The translations under genes were made by a program, and so were the position numbers. 64,000 nucleotides of DNA from Glandiceps talaboti (taxonomy: Eukaryota > Hemichordata > Enteropneusta > Spengelidae): NCBI RefSeq assembly GCF_964340395.1, contig NC_135550.1:29125176-29189175 (forward strand). The letters are read 5' to 3'. This document shows, one piece after another, positions 34,613-53,790 of this stretch. The stretch's first letter is position 1; the number at the start of each line of letters is the position of its first letter. Below the pieces are notes generated by a model that saw only the letters and a program-made list of their open reading frames with translations, had not been told where the DNA came from and did no database searches.

Positions 34613-36960
34613 CATTTATACGAGAGATCTAGAATTTCCAATTTATGCCCTACATCATGTGCATGTATAAGTGGAAATAAGTCAAGGACACCAACTATGC
34701 TAAGTATGATTATCAACAACTTTATTTGCTCACTATTATTCCCAACAACGAGTTTTCTCACTCCATTCACAGTTTTCATTAGGTTAGAAACGCCAATATT
34801 TTGTTAGAATTCATTGGGAAAAGGGGCAAAGGTCAGCGGCGGACGGATCGTCTTTCTTTCATTGAATACTTTGGTTGGCAGATTTCCCGCTGTTGATTTT
34901 TCCTTGCAGCGTCGAGTTCTAGTGCTCGTGTCATCGAGTATACAGTAGCGGCAATCCTAAACAAGTCCAACTTTTACATTGCCATCAAATGATTTAGAAC
35001 AATCGATATTCCGGTTTTAGCGACTTAAGTTGTTATCTAGATGTTCCGTTGTCAAGTGCTACATCGGAAGTTCGGAAGAAAAAATTGGCCAAGTCATTAC
35101 AGGGACGGGGTATTATATTCAATAGGAGAAAGGGTAACAGCAATTATGTTGGTAAGAACCTGTCAGTAAAAGTGCATGTAAGTACACATAGCGTGGAAAT
35201 CTTGCTTTGTAAAATACAGGTTGTTGTGTGAACTACGCGTGGATTCCTCTCCTGCCTAGATATAAACTTTTGTGGTTTGCGGTTTATTGAATAGTTAAAT
35301 CAGTAAGAAAATAATTAAAATCTGAAAGTGAACTGCTGTGGGTCTCTGAAGCGTTTGAATAGTTTACGTAGCTGTTGGCAGATCGTAGCTCGTTCTCTTG
35401 AACTATTATACTCAAGTACCAACTAGTTTGAACTTTACGGTGGCAAAGGTTCACGTTTTATGTTGTTTTTAACCACCAATTGAATGTATGCACTGTGCAA
35501 CGTTTCACCAACTCCTGTTTTTTCCTGCTAGCGGATTGAGAAAAACTCAACATGCTGTGTTGCGTCACACTCCCGAATTTTAGCAAGCATTGGTACAAAG
35601 ATTCCTACATCACAGTATTTATATTAACACTTGATGGATGAAAAATAGTAAAATTATACGTTTACAAAAATATGGGTAGTTGGGAGGGGGGGGGGTGAAT
35701 AAGAATAAACTTTTTAGAGATAGGGAGAGACTTATTGTAATATATTGACTGACGATCGTCTAACATAAAGTAGGTACCACGTGGAAAGTTGATTTATCAA
35801 AAAGTACTTCAGTACAGGAAATAGTCCAACCACAAATATCAAAAACATCGAAATGATAGAGACGCTGAAGTGAAAACATTGAATCTACTGCATAACTTTT
35901 ACATATACATAAATTTGTACTCACCAAATTCAAAAACACACTCCTGACGATCTCGTAAAAATATCCACTTTCTATAATTATTATAAATTCAGTGGCGTTT
36001 ACACTTTCATGTCTTGAGTTCTGTAAAAAGTTGGAAATTGCGCGCACACTTGAATGGCAGCACGGGAAATGAGTGGTTGAGAGCCCAGTAGCGTTCGCCT
36101 CCTAACTTTGGCGTCTATGAGACATACACTATATAAATACAACGAAATAGAGTATGCGAATAATACGAGCGAAATTGTGAGGCTTAGTTTATGACTCTAG
36201 CGCCGTAGTGGCGAGAAGTTGACTTCCATGGAATGTTATCTATACCCATAGTCTCAATGCTATTGGTTCATGCAATGATTAGTAAACTGTAGACAAGTTT
36301 GCCATTGCCACAACAGGCTTTGTTTTTATAAACGACCCAATGCGGGGAAGGCGACGGTAGAAAACCTTGCATGACGGTCGGACGGTCGGACGCCGCTCCT
36401 ACCATCTCGCTTGTTTATCTGTCTTCAGCCTATCTGACTAGTAATTAGCATGTCAGAGTTCATTTTGGAACTGGCCATTACGTGATAAGACTGCGTGCCA
36501 CGGAGTCTCCAGATATCTACACTTATATCAGGGTTATCTGGATATTGTATAATTGACAAGTCTCCATGGGGGTTGTGCAAGATAGCAGACATTTAGCCGT
36601 GATATATCAGTTCCAATTACGACATTATTAAACCAATTACCTTTAATTAAGATCAGTTAAGACTATTAACCCTGAAACTTTGATGTCGTTGAGGCATGAA
36701 GAATCTAGAGAAACAGTCTCCACGACAAGTTTAGACTGGCTAGCAGTAGTATGGTAGTAGTAACTTTAAGTAGAGATACACGGAAAAACAGACAAACAGA
36801 TCTAGACAGACAGACAGACAGACAGACTGCTAGGCAATAGTAACAACAGGTGGAGTTCCAGATGTAGATTCATTCAGTTGATGGTCTATGATTCATTCAA
36901 GTAGATATACAAGATACTTAAATTCAAAGGAATGGAGAAAGAGACAGGTTTAAGGGACTT

Positions 36961-37076
36961 CATTCATCCATTCATTCATTCATCCATTCATTCATTCATT
37001 CATTCATTCATTCATTCATTCATTCATTCATTCATATATTCATTCTTTTGTTCGTTCGTTTGTTCTTTCGTTGGTT

Positions 37077-37108
<32 letters not shown>

Positions 37109-37441
37109 GACTCACTGACTCACTGACTCACCCACCCACCCAACCACTCACTCACTCACTCACTCACTCACTCACTCACTCACTCACTCACTCACTCACT
37201 CACTCACTCACTCACTCACTCACTCACTCAATCAATCACTCAATCACTCCCCCCTCCCCCCTCCCTCACACTCACTCACTCACTCACTCACTCACTCACT
37301 CACTCACTCACTCACTCACTCACTCACTCACTCACTCACTCACTCACTCACTCACTCACTCACTCACTCACTCACTCACTCACTCACTCACTCACTCACT
37401 CACTCACTCACTCACTCACTCACTCACTCACTCACTCACTC
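36961..37441 (+). repeat. ATTC, ACTG and CACT tetranucleotide arrays
   Basis: (ATTC)n at 36961-37034, ACTG-type units at about 37077-37110, then (CACT)n to 37441 interrupted by a C-rich patch at 37247-37266. No coding. Confidence 0.95.
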
Positions 37442-38779
37442 ATCAGCCACTCTCGTTCCCTGACAGGTTGACATTGATGTGTCATAAGCTAGACCTACAG
37501 CAATTGTCTAAAGATATAGTCGTAGGCAAGTTTACTGACATAAAGGCAAAACGCATAAGGTATACTAACACTAAATTTTGATTCGGTATGCAGTGTTCAC
37601 ATTGGCTAACATACGATGATCAACTGTCAATTTGTCACTCAGGACAACTGTTGCTACTGTTCAGAGATTCACCGTTATCTCGAACGAAATGATGTGTCAA
37701 GATTTGCAATAGTTACAAGAACTACTCACTACAGTCATGAGTTTGATGTATGAATTATCAAATTCACTGATATTACGTGTGTCTCAAACATGAACAACCA
37801 AATACTACGCATTTATGACAATACTTTGTAACGCCCTGTGTGCACAAGTACACTGGTAATAGTCCTAGGGAAGTCCAATAATTCTACCTGACATGTACTC
37901 AGATTTCATGAGTACTCTCGCATTCCGTGACAACTTGCCATTTGTTAAGGATGCTGGCACTACACCCAAATACCAAATATTGTTGAACAACCGCAATGAC
38001 TAGTTGGGTGTTCGGATTCCAGGTAAATTAAAACTTGCTGGGTTTGCTGGGAATTGGGATAAATTGTATACAACGCCCGGAGTTTGTGTGCACACATTGA
38101 ATACAAGCGACATGTGAGAGTATTCCTGGGGACAACTATCTCTACATGGAATACACAAAGATGGTTCGTATGTCACGGTGGTCCTACATATTTGTGTTGA
38201 TAAATGCACTTACCTCGGGGAGGCAAAAACTCCCAAATTTATGACAGTGTGTTTGTTTTACATTGGAATTGTACAAATTGTGTTCATAGTTCTACCAGTG
38301 TACATTATCGAATGTATCCGTTGGACGATTGTTACCCACCTTTCTATTTAACACACTGCTTCGTTTTATTCCAAGGAGGGAAATGATGTACAAAGTTAGA
38401 CATGTCGTGGACGTAGAAAGACGATATACATTCGACTTGTGAAGAAACTCAAGGAGGAGGAAGAGTAGGAGGGGGAGATGGAGCAGCAGCAAGAGGAGGC
38501 TATGGTGAAAGGGATGTGATGTGATGTGATGTGATGTGATGATAACTATGAAAATATTTGACTATTAAAGATACTGGGGTTTTTTTTTCAATTAATAAAG
38601 CAGTTCAAATTCCCATCAAACAATTTACCTGTCTTTATTTTACATGTCATTGTGTGGAGTTCACAGAATTGTTGACACGGGAAAGAAACAGTATAGTTTC
38701 TTTTTATCATACTCACCCTGTTTACACAGGTCTGTGGCATTGAGCGAATGGCATGTTTCATCAGTGTAAACACTAAATA

Positions 38780-38784
<5 letters not shown>

Positions 38785-38824
<40 letters not shown>

Positions 38825-38862
38825 CGTGCGTGCTTCTGTCTGTCTGTCTGTCTGTCTGTCTC
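38785..38862 (+). repeat. (GT)n followed by (CTGT)n microsatellite
   Basis: About 18 GT units (38785-38820), three cgtg units, then about six CTGT units. Confidence 0.9.
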
Positions 38863-39908
38863 GCTCTCTGCGTACTATGTATATGTGTACATTTTATGTA
38901 TAGTGCATGATTGTGTTAAGGCGGATGAGTTTTCAAATTAATTAAGTTGTAAAGTACGTAGACTATTGTGGTTCTTTAGCAGATCAAGTTTAAGGGTGTG
39001 TAAGTGAAATGTACTGAATTGAAAATAAACTTACACAAAGGTTGACACTATTACGAATACATTTAGCTCAAAATATTTACGTTTACTCGTTATGTATCAA
39101 TACATATGGCAACAACAACATGGGAGGTCTGTCTTCTTAAAAAAATACAGCGAGGACAAAATCAAGTCATGGTCACAAACTAGGTATTTTATTTCTCTCT
39201 TCAAAACAAACTAAGAGTACAACACAAAACAAAAGAGGTTAACTTTGGACATCAGTAGAAAGTAAGCAAGAAATTATAAACTCAGATTGCGGATTTACAA
39301 TATGGCCGACACTCGGTCTCTTTCATGAGATTCTTGAAGTGAGGTGTTGATGTCCCTACAAAATAAATCTAAACTTCTCTAAGCCCTGATTCACTAACTT
39401 TGTCTGGGCTTTCACCAAGAACAACTTATCTTTTTACCAAGATTTATCTTTATTTCATAAAAATAAACCATCTTCGAATCTCAAACTGATTTATATCTTA
39501 CAATAGGTTTTGTGCACATCTATGAGCTTGTATTTTAAATATTTATGATAATTTGGATCGACTAACTTCACTGCAGAGACAACACATGCACATGACTACA
39601 GAAAATAAAAGCCCTCGTCATACGTCATACTATACGGTAAACATTTAGATATGCATATTGTTTAAATTGTTTTGGATGTAATATAAGTTTTAGGCAGACA
39701 CGATAAAGCAAGTAGCTATGGTGTAAAGTTACATATTTCTGTTTCCTTCTCCTATGGGGTAGCCGTCTTTGATCGTCTAAACATGTTATGACTAAATGAT
39801 TTGGGGACGTCATCTCTCTCCTTTTGGGGGTGGGGTGGATGGGTTGTGTATGTGTGCATAATCTTTTGATTAGAAATATCCTCCAGAGGGCGTGACTACT
39901 TATGTAGC

Positions 39909-43996
<4,088 letters not shown>

Positions 43997-44889
43997 CTTG
44001 ATTTTAATGGCGAATCCCAACAGTCACAGTGAAGGCTGTATAGACACTGAAAGAAAATAAAGGAAACCGTGGGAGAGAAATATATACGTCATTAGCAATT
44101 AGAATGAATTCAAGAAATATTACGAGAACACCAACATTGAAATTGCTAATTTACAGCAAAACCGTACACTCTAATCAACATATTGTTAAATGGGTTTCAC
44201 AAGTGATATGGCATGAACCGAATATAACGATTATAACGTTAATTATGTGTTGGGGGGGGGGGTGTTAATGACAGGAAAATGCTGGATATAATTTGATGAA
44301 TAATATTTTTAAATGCCTTATTTCTATGCAATGATGTTAGGGCGGATAACCCTCTGGAATAACACAGCCTTGGGTAAACATATATGTACGTCATGAGAAT
44401 TTATCAACATTAAGACGACATATTTAAATTGTAAATATACTCCGTGTCGTGATTTCAAAAAGGCTATATATATTTTAGGAAGCATTTTGAGAACTTGAAA
44501 TATAAGAAAAATATATAACTTCTTTATATGAATATAAATGTTGTATGTGATAAAAAACGATAAGCCTTGTGACGAACTGTATATTGAAAACAAGAAAGAA
44601 TCAAGATGGCGATTTTCATTCACTAGCTGTTTTTTTTTTAAAGAAGAAAATTAACAATTGTCACATTTGATGTTCAATAGAGACAGCAAACAGCAAATAT
44701 ATACTGTCTGACCTTTAGAATTTTTGTAGAATTCACATTTCATGAAATTCTGAAATGACTTCTGAAATAAATCATGTTGAATTTACAGATGTATTTAAAA
44801 ATAAGCGACATGGCAGGAAAGGAATTATTCCTCTCGATACTGACAAAAAGCCATAATTCGTCTGAGTAATATTTAATTCAGTAACTTAC

Positions 44890-44945
44890 CTGGTAAACAC
44901 TGTACTTCTGAGGAAACTAACAAATGTGACAAAAAAACGGCAGAT
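44890..44945 (-). other. Candidate SCG5 5' UTR exon
   Basis: Minus-strand donor CCAG|gtaagt (acttac on + at 44884-44889) 840 nt upstream of the exon-1 acceptor. An A/T-rich tatat motif at about 44965-44972 would put a start near 44940. The 5' border is a guess. Confidence 0.3.
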
Positions 44946-46070
44946 AGAGCTTTGAAATTAAACCTGATATAATTCTCTCCTGTATTCACGAAGACAAAGG
45001 TGTACTAGTGACGTCATTCATTATGCATTCACATGACTAAATTAGTGTTCAATATATATTACAGTTTTTATTGCGCATGCTTGAAACGGACGCATTGATA
45101 TGAATATGAATAAGGGGAAGAGGAGTCATGAATGAATAATTAAGTAATAATCGAAGCGACGACAGAGTTAAATCATGTTACTATGGCAACCAAAGTGTGG
45201 GCGTTCGTGTACTGACTACGTCACTAGCAATGATTTCGCACTCACGGTCTTCCAAAGAACGCATTATTATCTTTGCTAGTGCAATGACGACAATGACAAT
45301 GAACTCTTTCCATTGATTATCGTTTAGTTGTTTCTTCAAAATGATATATTTATTGTAACTTCAGTAAATAAGTGACCACACCGCTGAGTTAAATAAACAG
45401 ACTATTCTTTGGACGAAATCTTTTATATCAAATCAGCAAAGAAATGAGACTATGTCCCGGTTGGGTAGTTCAGTAAAGAAACCGTGAAGGCCTAATTAGA
45501 AAGCTGAAAATCTCGATGATATAGATATATTTAATGATCATAACGTTTATGATTTATTTCTGCCTTGGAATTTTAAACAGCGCCAAACACTCATTGATAT
45601 ACGTACGAAATTCTGTTCATCTAGTGGTGGAGTACAGGGCGTTGTAGTCTAGTTTCTATACAGTATCGTTACGATTTATACCTTCACTCACAGTTAGACC
45701 ACAGTTGGCATCCAGTCTAAGGGCGTTGTGAACTTTTGAAAGCTAACTTTATGTTCGGTTTTGACAACTATGATCTTGTTGCATGGTCACGTTCGCGACG
45801 AACAATTGAATTTGAATGCCTTGCGATCTATAGAATTTAAATTAGCAAACACATGTACACTAATTTGGTCTATTCTTAAAAAATTAGAATTTGTATTAAG
45901 CTGTGTCCGCGATCCGCTGATTACATATTAAAGCTTATATTAACGTGGTCTATAAAATGAGTTCTCAGGTTTTGGTCTTTCATGCATATAGCGCCCCCAT
46001 ACGAGTATGCCTACATAGGAGTAAATTATGTACAAAGAGGTATCGGTCCATATTGTTCTGTCGTTGAATA

Positions 46071-46298
46071 CACAGGGGCGTGTAATATTTCATAGATTGT
46101 TGTTTTCCAGGTCTACAGACTAAATATACCAACCGTTTGACTATATATTCCTACCTGTAAGGAGAAGAGACTAATATTTCTTAGTAGTATAGAGAATGAT
46201 ACATTTGTAGCAGCAAGATTCGTACGATATTTTCCTAAGAAAACGACATTCTAAGCAATAAGAAAACAACAATCTATGAAATATTACACGCCCCTGTG
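46071..46298. mobile_element. hAT-type MITE with 37-nt terminal inverted repeats and 8-nt target duplication
   Basis: Left terminus 46071-46107 starts cacaggggcgtgtaatattt; the right terminus 46262-46298 is its reverse complement over 37 nt. The flanking octamer gttgaata is at 46063-46070 and 46299-46306. An 8-nt duplication and a CAGGGGCG-type end fit the hAT superfamily. 228 nt, non-coding. The near-identical arms suggest a recent insertion. Confidence 0.85.
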
Positions 46299-47329
46299 GT
46301 TGAATAAACATACATCCCATGGTAGAAGGGTGGTGTTTTAGTTTTGACAGGAATGTGTGGGCCTATAAATCTTTTTAAAAATATGCACCACTTGGTGTAT
46401 ACTACACATTTAGACAAAATCAGGTCTGTAATTATTAATTGCATGCAATAATAATTTGGTACACATTTATAAATCTCCTTCCACATTCAACTTAGATGTC
46501 AGGCACATGATTATAGCGGTATACTCGTCCTAGAGTGAGAAATCAAGGAATGTTTGATTCACAAATGGATGTCACGTACATGATAATGAGAAATCGAGGA
46601 CACTGTACTTCTTCGAATAGGCATTGACGTTTGAAAGGGGTTAACATGTATACATCATTGTCACAATACACATCATTTCACAGACCACTATTCTAGAAAA
46701 TTTCCTTGTAGTGGTCTGAGCTTAGACTATATGTACTGTCATCTATATTGATTATTGCCATACACTACGTACATCACGGTAAATATGTATGTCATAACTA
46801 TTCTATTCCAAAGTTTTAGATTGAAAATGAATTGAAAAATAACAGTGTTTTTTTTCTTCATGCAAATTTACTTTTATGTTGAAAGAGAAAGGTTTGACAT
46901 GTCGTTCTGACACGACTAGTGAGTGTTGTTAAGTACGTTCTTTAATACAGACAGGTAAAGTTGTGATTTCGAATTTGATTAATTTATTCGTGGTGTTTTT
47001 TATCAACTTGCGAATAAAAAGACTGATTGCGTAACATCGTTTTTAATCAGAATCACGAGTCGTGATTCTGATAACCTGGAATCCAAGCGGACCGCGGATG
47101 AGGGATTTAAAGTTCAATTGTTTGATCTTACGCAATCACGCGAGATTTCAGAGTCACATGAGATTTCAGTCCCTTTCTTCGCAAACCAATAAAAAACATC
47201 AACATTTCGCCACTGTCATGGCCGCTGTGTGACTCGGGACGTTTGACTTCATCTTAAGAATACAAATTTCAGATTTCATTGAATTTGATGCATATACCAA
47301 CCATAACAATGCGCACAAGTTTGTTGACA

Positions 47330-47790
47330 TAGCCTTTAATTTTAATGAGTTATCTAAATAATTAACGATCTTCAGTAATTAAGCTATATCTTTGGAATGC
47401 ACGCTTCAAATTTCATATAAAATTTAGTTTAATGAATAATTTACATAATTAATGATTTTCGGTAATTAGGCTATTTCTTAAGAATGTAAACTTCAAATTT
47501 CAGATAATTTAGTACATGTATTGATGGTAAAGAAGTGCATCTGTCATTTAAAGCTTGATGCTGTAACTTATACGCTATATATATGGTTAATTTGCATAAT
47601 CAATGATTTTTTTAAATAATTAGGCAAACATGTTAACTATGAACGCTTCAAATTTCATTTAGTTTCATATTATTAATTTTCCAATTAAGTGGTACATCAT
47701 ATATAATATAGTTCAGAATTTTGCATTCCAACAATGAGTGTAGGCCCGAAAATCTATGGTTTTGCCCTTAAGGTAGGCATTTAGTTTAAA
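47330..47790. repeat. AT-rich dispersed repeat, copy 2, with internal sub-repeats
   Basis: Three sub-units each with 'taattaggc' or 'taattaagc' followed by 'cttcaaatttca' (about 47380, 47465 and 47615), then 'cagaattttgcattcc' and 'ctatggttttgccctta' as in the copy at 28580-28945. Non-coding. Confidence 0.6.
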
Positions 47791-50700
47791 TCTGGTATAC
47801 GATTACTTTTGGTGGCAGGAGACAGTAATATAATTTTATAATTTTTCAACTAAATTGCTTGAAAGACATGGAAAATAGTTGCAATGGTACTAAGGAAAAA
47901 AGTAGCACCTGTTATGACGCCACCAAAGATGTTGATTTTTTTAAAATATGTATAACAAAAGAAATTTACATATCAAAGCACTTATTAAAGACACTTTTAA
48001 TAAGTTAAATTTGCAACCTTCCTTTCGATTAATAATCATACTTTTGTTCTATGTAAGCTTTATTCAACAATAATGAAATGTGGCTAATGAAGGGAGTTAC
48101 TAAATAAGGAAAATCCATCCAAGAATACAGATCAGACAAAGTTGTAGTTAGAAGGTTATACTATGGATGTAATGGACTATTTGGATATTGAAACCTCGTG
48201 ATGTGTGAGGAATCCACGTGTATGTAACTGACACGTTCCACTGTGAAAGGCGTTTGTAAGCCCTGGTAGACCCAACGTATTCAAAGGTGATAATCCCATC
48301 ACGATACATTTTATAATATGATAAAATATAAAATCATGTAAACTGAACATGGTGAGGATGTCCCCACGGATGGTGACGTGGGCGTGAGTATGGTAAGTGT
48401 AACAATGGTGCACCGAACACAGTCTATAGGGACACTTCTAGAAATTGGATGACCGAGAGTAATATTAAGCCATCATGGTAAAATGGCGCAAGCTGGGTTT
48501 ATAAACCTTTTACTCAACTGAAAATACTTATGTAAAACATTGATTGAGCTATTGTAGTATGATATTACAGGTAAATATTTTTGTTCGTTCATGAAAATTA
48601 TACATGGAAGTCTACCTATGATGGCTTTTATTTCTATGTAGAACTAAACTAATCGGAACTAGGAGATAAAATCAACTGCGAAAGAACAGACTGTGCGAAA
48701 TAACGGTTCGTCTTGGACGGTGCCGTAAAAGAGGGTGTGGTTTACGACGATGTCACAAATAAAAAAAAATACATTCAAAACTCCTACAGATAGGACGAGA
48801 CTGTATGAGTGTAAGTTTATATTCAATATAAGGAATAGCTTCCTGTGATTTCAATGGCATAGCTGAGTAATTAGCGATAAAGTAGAACAATCACAATTAC
48901 AAAGATGAATGATAATAAACGACAAATTAATAAACAGAACAAGTCATACACATCATATATCACGTGGGTGTCCCACTTATCTGGAATTGTACTTAGAGCC
49001 GAGGCATCACAATCGGTCTCTGCCTATGATTGAATATTATAGATATTAAAGGTTGACATTTAAAAATGTTTTATTATTGTTCGTTAATTGTCAATACTAC
49101 TTGTCAGCAATATCACTTCATGCTTATTTAGATTTCTAAGCTTATGAAAGAAAGAAGCCATATTTCCTTATAAAACACGAATTGAGGTTTTAATAACGAC
49201 AATTTTTAGAAAATGAACGGCGTGCAACCATAATATGGCGATGATTGCTGTTAACAGAAATAATTTCTCCGCCTACTCGATACCTTTAATAACAGCAACT
49301 AGTTACTGTATAGGTTTTTTCTCAAAATTCAATTTTACGTCTTTTACGAACGGAAAGTAATTAGAAGCACGGGATGTTTTCAATGGTTGTGTGGGATAGC
49401 GCGCTAGCGGTCATCTTCAATTTTGACGCACAATATGAATACACGATATGATAGTAGATTATTGAATATTTGTATTACAGAGCGGGGGAGTGGAGGTAAA
49501 GGAAAGCTTTGGAGATAAGGGATAAACACTGGTATATCAATCTGGTTTCTCATTACAAGGATGTTGCATTGAACGATAAATTGACTGTTACTTATTTGAG
49601 AAAGCACCATCCAATTTTTTTATTTTATTTTTTACTTTGAATGTGACATCTTTTCGGCAACTACTTTGAACGATACGACATTAGCCAGAAAAAATGAAAA
49701 AGCTGTTCAACCTAACCATATATTTTTTTGGGTGATTGGCAGTATATCCTCATGCGGGCCTCGCATTTGTTTCAAAATTAAGAATATTTCTTTATATTTT
49801 CTGAATAGTACATGTAACAATATACATTTGAGTCTATTCCAAATTATATAATATCTTATACAGTGGTTTACTTAGCTCTGATGATGCATACAAGCATGAA
49901 TTGAGATGAAATTAAGCTGTACAGTTGCATATCCAGTGTGCACTAAAAAGAATTGAGCAAAACTTTACGACCATGGGAGTGGGCTGAGCAGTCATTGGGC
50001 CATCAAAAGTCTTGAAAGTCTTGAAATGTTTTGCTCTCGGGATTTTTTGGAACCAAATTAAACTTAAAGGAGAAGTCGTTCACCAAGTGCACATCCGCAA
50101 AATATCTTTCAGCTTTGCCACAACAAAGTACACTTCCAGATAGTATGTAATACATAGCATAATTGTTTCAATTCTGGTATTTTATTACCATATTCAAGCA
50201 TTGTAAGCATTTAAATTATGTCTATGGTTTGATATTTTATGCCTCTAAATGGCCTCATACACTGTCTTATTTTCATTTTTTTTCACCTTTGGAGTTGTCT
50301 CCTTCCAATCAGTAGCAATTAAGGTGATAATTGCCTTTCCCAAAACAAGGTGGAAGTTGGCTCGCTAAGTACCTCCCTGTATAGGTTAGAGCTAATTAGA
50401 GACATCTCCTTATGCATGTGAAATCCACATCCTGTGTAAAGTAATCTCTTTTCGGAGTATTGTAGTTGGCTATCACTATTATTTTAATGCATCATTGTAC
50501 CATATAATTTTATATCTCCACTGTAGTGTAGGTGACAGAAGGGGTGGCTAAAATAATGCTTGAGTTTCATTTGGCGGGGCTTAACATTTTTTGAGAAGAG
50601 AGGGTGAGAGGAGCTACAACATTTGTTTAACCGTAAATTGTGTACATTTCCTAACTGTAGCTATGCAGACAAATTGCACGAGATAGTATCAAGATGACTG

Positions 50701-51693
50701 AATAAGTTTTATCTAAACTCAACCTGAAGTATTTTGCTATCATTATATATGGTTTGTTTTATCGTTGTCAAGCATTGTGAAAAAATGAAATCGATCTACC
50801 TACCCAATGTGGTGGGTTAGGTTGCCCGTTGAACAGCTTTTTTTTCCTGGCCTTACATATAATATTTAATTGCGTATGCAAATCGCATGCAAATTTATGT
50901 AAATTAGTCACCTTTCTAAATTTTAAATGCATGATTGTACCAAGACAAAGTTATGCCCCCTGGCAATTTGGTCAGCCTACGGCCCTGGTTACATCTATCC
51001 AGATATCAATAAAAGTGTTATGCGCTTCATATCATTTTATAATGCGTTGTTCTGTAAGATATAAGAATGAATTCATAAACTGAGTGACAATGCCAACATA
51101 TATCACACTAATATAACCAAACTTTCATTTTAACTTAAGATCACTATCATTTCGCCAGTATCTACTCAGATATCAGAAATACGATTGCGGCATTACCATA
51201 AATTTAAAAGCCCACAACAATTTCGGGTGTATACTATAAGTTTATCACCGTGTAATTTTTTATTGCACTTATTTCTCACAGCCGCGGGGATAGTCTTAAA
51301 ATAGTTTCAAAGAGTATGGAGTAATACATATAGAGTGCATAGTTGATATTTTGTAGTATACTAACACCATTACTATCGCATTAGTGCATCGGAAAAACTC
51401 GTCAAATGCGTGGACTTTTGGTCAGCTTTTATTACATTCTGTAGCTGTTAGGGTATCAATATTTATTAGGAAACCGTTCTTTGATTCAGAAAAACACAAT
51501 ATACGTGTACATGTAGATACATTTAGCTGAGTTACAACTTGAGACTCAATATACTGATGTGTTTGCATCATTAAGAATCGTTAAGAGTTGAATGAGATGG
51601 GGGACACACTTAGCATTATTGAGGAGCATGTTCAAATTGCTTTGACTTCCTGAAGAGTCACGACAATATACGGTACAAGATACTTCAGTTACA

Positions 51694-51770
51694 GAGTGTT
51701 TCATGAACGACAGGATATGTCACGACGTTATAGAGTGTTTCACGAACGACAGGATGTGTGACGAGGTTAA
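51694..51770 (+). repeat. Two-copy tandem duplication, about 38 nt
   Basis: Two copies of 'agagtgtttcatgaacgaca' (second with c for t) plus 'ggat-tgt-acgacgtt', just upstream of the CTGT array. Confidence 0.8.
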
Positions 51771-51850
51771 CTTGAAGAAGACTCAACGTACGTATTGCTG
51801 CCTAATCCATGCCCTCTTTCCCGTCCGTCCGTCCGCCCGCCCACCCGCCC

Positions 51851-51986
<136 letters not shown>

Positions 51987-53574
51987 GTCTGTCTCTCTGT
52001 CTCTCTGGCTCGACAGAAAAGATATCGGTACACGATTGATATAGAGACATGGGGTTGAATGTCAGGAAAGCTTTTTATTCTTGTCGAGAAATTTAAACAG
52101 AGGCTTCTGTCAAATTGTCGAGTGTTTTCAGAACACACATAGCTAAAACGACATAGCTGAAGAATAATTCATGTCGATGAATGTGATACTTGTATGTATG
52201 TGATCCTAGGATTTCACAATCGATCGATATAAAAAGAAAGACAAACAATATCGTTTAGTACACCAAGATTTAATAAACACAAAACTAATATTCATATATA
52301 TATTGCTGGTCAAAAAATATGAAACTGATCATTTGCATTTATAAGACGAAATCTTATTGAATACAGATATAGGGTGTCTTTATCTTGTTATTTGTATTAT
52401 GTTTGGCCTTGACAATTTGGTAAAACCGAACTAACCAATACACTGCACAGAGAAGACAATCTGTAGCTGTAAGAATAAGGATTACTAGTACCCGGAGGTG
52501 TTTATTTAAAAACGTGATTGAACGTTACTATTAAAACACCGCCTATACAAGAATCCGTTCAGAAGTTATCTTTTTACGGATTGTATTGAAACATTTCCAC
52601 GTTTCGAACTAATCAAAGTCGCTGCATCGAAAACGTTGGTCCGTGATATATTAAATACGCCGTTTTAATACTTTTACCACCTCAAGGAGCGAACGTTTTA
52701 TTAAGAAAGAATGGCACGCTTTACTGTTAATCCATGGACAACTTCTTCTGATACCTTTATCGGGTAACTTTGCAGTGACAGAACAAAAGTAACATTGGCT
52801 TCAAGTCATGTTTTTCTTGTGCAACTGGTCACAATGGTTCCATATTTGTACTTCATAAGATCTTTGGACTGTGTAGGCGGCATACTAATCTCACATGTCT
52901 CGTGAAACCCATAGAGATATCAAACAGAAAATTGACAATTTTTTTCCAGGGCAACAACTGATCATGACTACATTTGTATATGTTTTCATTCTCCATCGAT
53001 AGCTGACTACGTTTATCTCAAATTAATGACATTACACCGCAAGCTGAACAAGGCGTTTTAGCATGTGTTAGACTAGATTGCATTTTGTATTAAATATAGC
53101 AACATTTTCTTCACGTTTTAGAATCTCAATCTAAAATGTCATTTACTCAACAATTAAAATTGTTGTTTCTGGTCCGAAACGTAATTTGGCAGTTTAAGGC
53201 CAGCTTGTTGTCGATAACAGGCAAAGTGAAATATACAAATGTACATTATATATATTTTCATTCTAATTCGCCAAAAGCTCTCTTCCGGTACTAGCCTCCA
53301 AGAAAATACAATCAGTCGGGAATCAATGATGCTTGAAATAATGATGCTTGTACTTACATCAAGTCAGGCTGGCAGATAATGAAAGTGATTGATCTTTCAT
53401 ATAGATAGTAGTATTTCTATGACATCATCAATATAAAGTCAATGAAGAATCGTTGTGTTACATCTCAACTATTCCTTAGGGCTACACGAGATTGTCGTCC
53501 AAATCTAGCCATGAATATTATACATGTAAAGCAGTAGAACGAATATTGCAACTGTACGAACTATTTATAATATC

Positions 53575-53790
53575 AATCAATCAATCAGCAAAGTTTATAT
53601 AGCGCCAAAATCCAAAAACATTGTTTTGCTCTATGACGCTCAATGGCTAAACCACACTGTATGCTTTGGAGAATAAGTGCGTTTTCAGTTTTCTTTTGAA
53701 AGTTTCCAAGTTTGGAGATTCTCTGATAATACCGGACTGTATTGCCGTTACCACGTGAAAAAAAGAAGATAAAACTTAGTATAAATTACA
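53575..53790. repeat. Probable dispersed repeat beginning with (ATCA)n
   Basis: Starts atcaatcaatcaatcag, then tttatatagcgcc and later aagtgcgttttcag and gagattctctgat. I know similar 'tttatatagcgcc' repeats from several marine invertebrate genomes, but only one copy is in this window, so repeat status rests on memory. Confidence 0.35.

Larger units (their letters stand above)
30789..39908. other. Gremlin 5' flank to SCG5 3' end: no further coding gene recognised
   Basis: Expected to hold the Gremlin promoter and first exon. Visible: a LINE fragment (31275-31510), a tandem duplication (34530-34612), a very long trinucleotide tract (33529-34306), ATTC and CACT tracts (36961-37440), and small GT/CTGT tracts (38785-38862). 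A frame at 32644-32930 (-) looks faintly protein-like but matches no family I know. Confidence 0.4.

Noticed and set aside
37111-37441. Possible CRISPR-like or satellite array
   Set aside because: Plain tetranucleotide repeat without spacers, in a eukaryotic genome.
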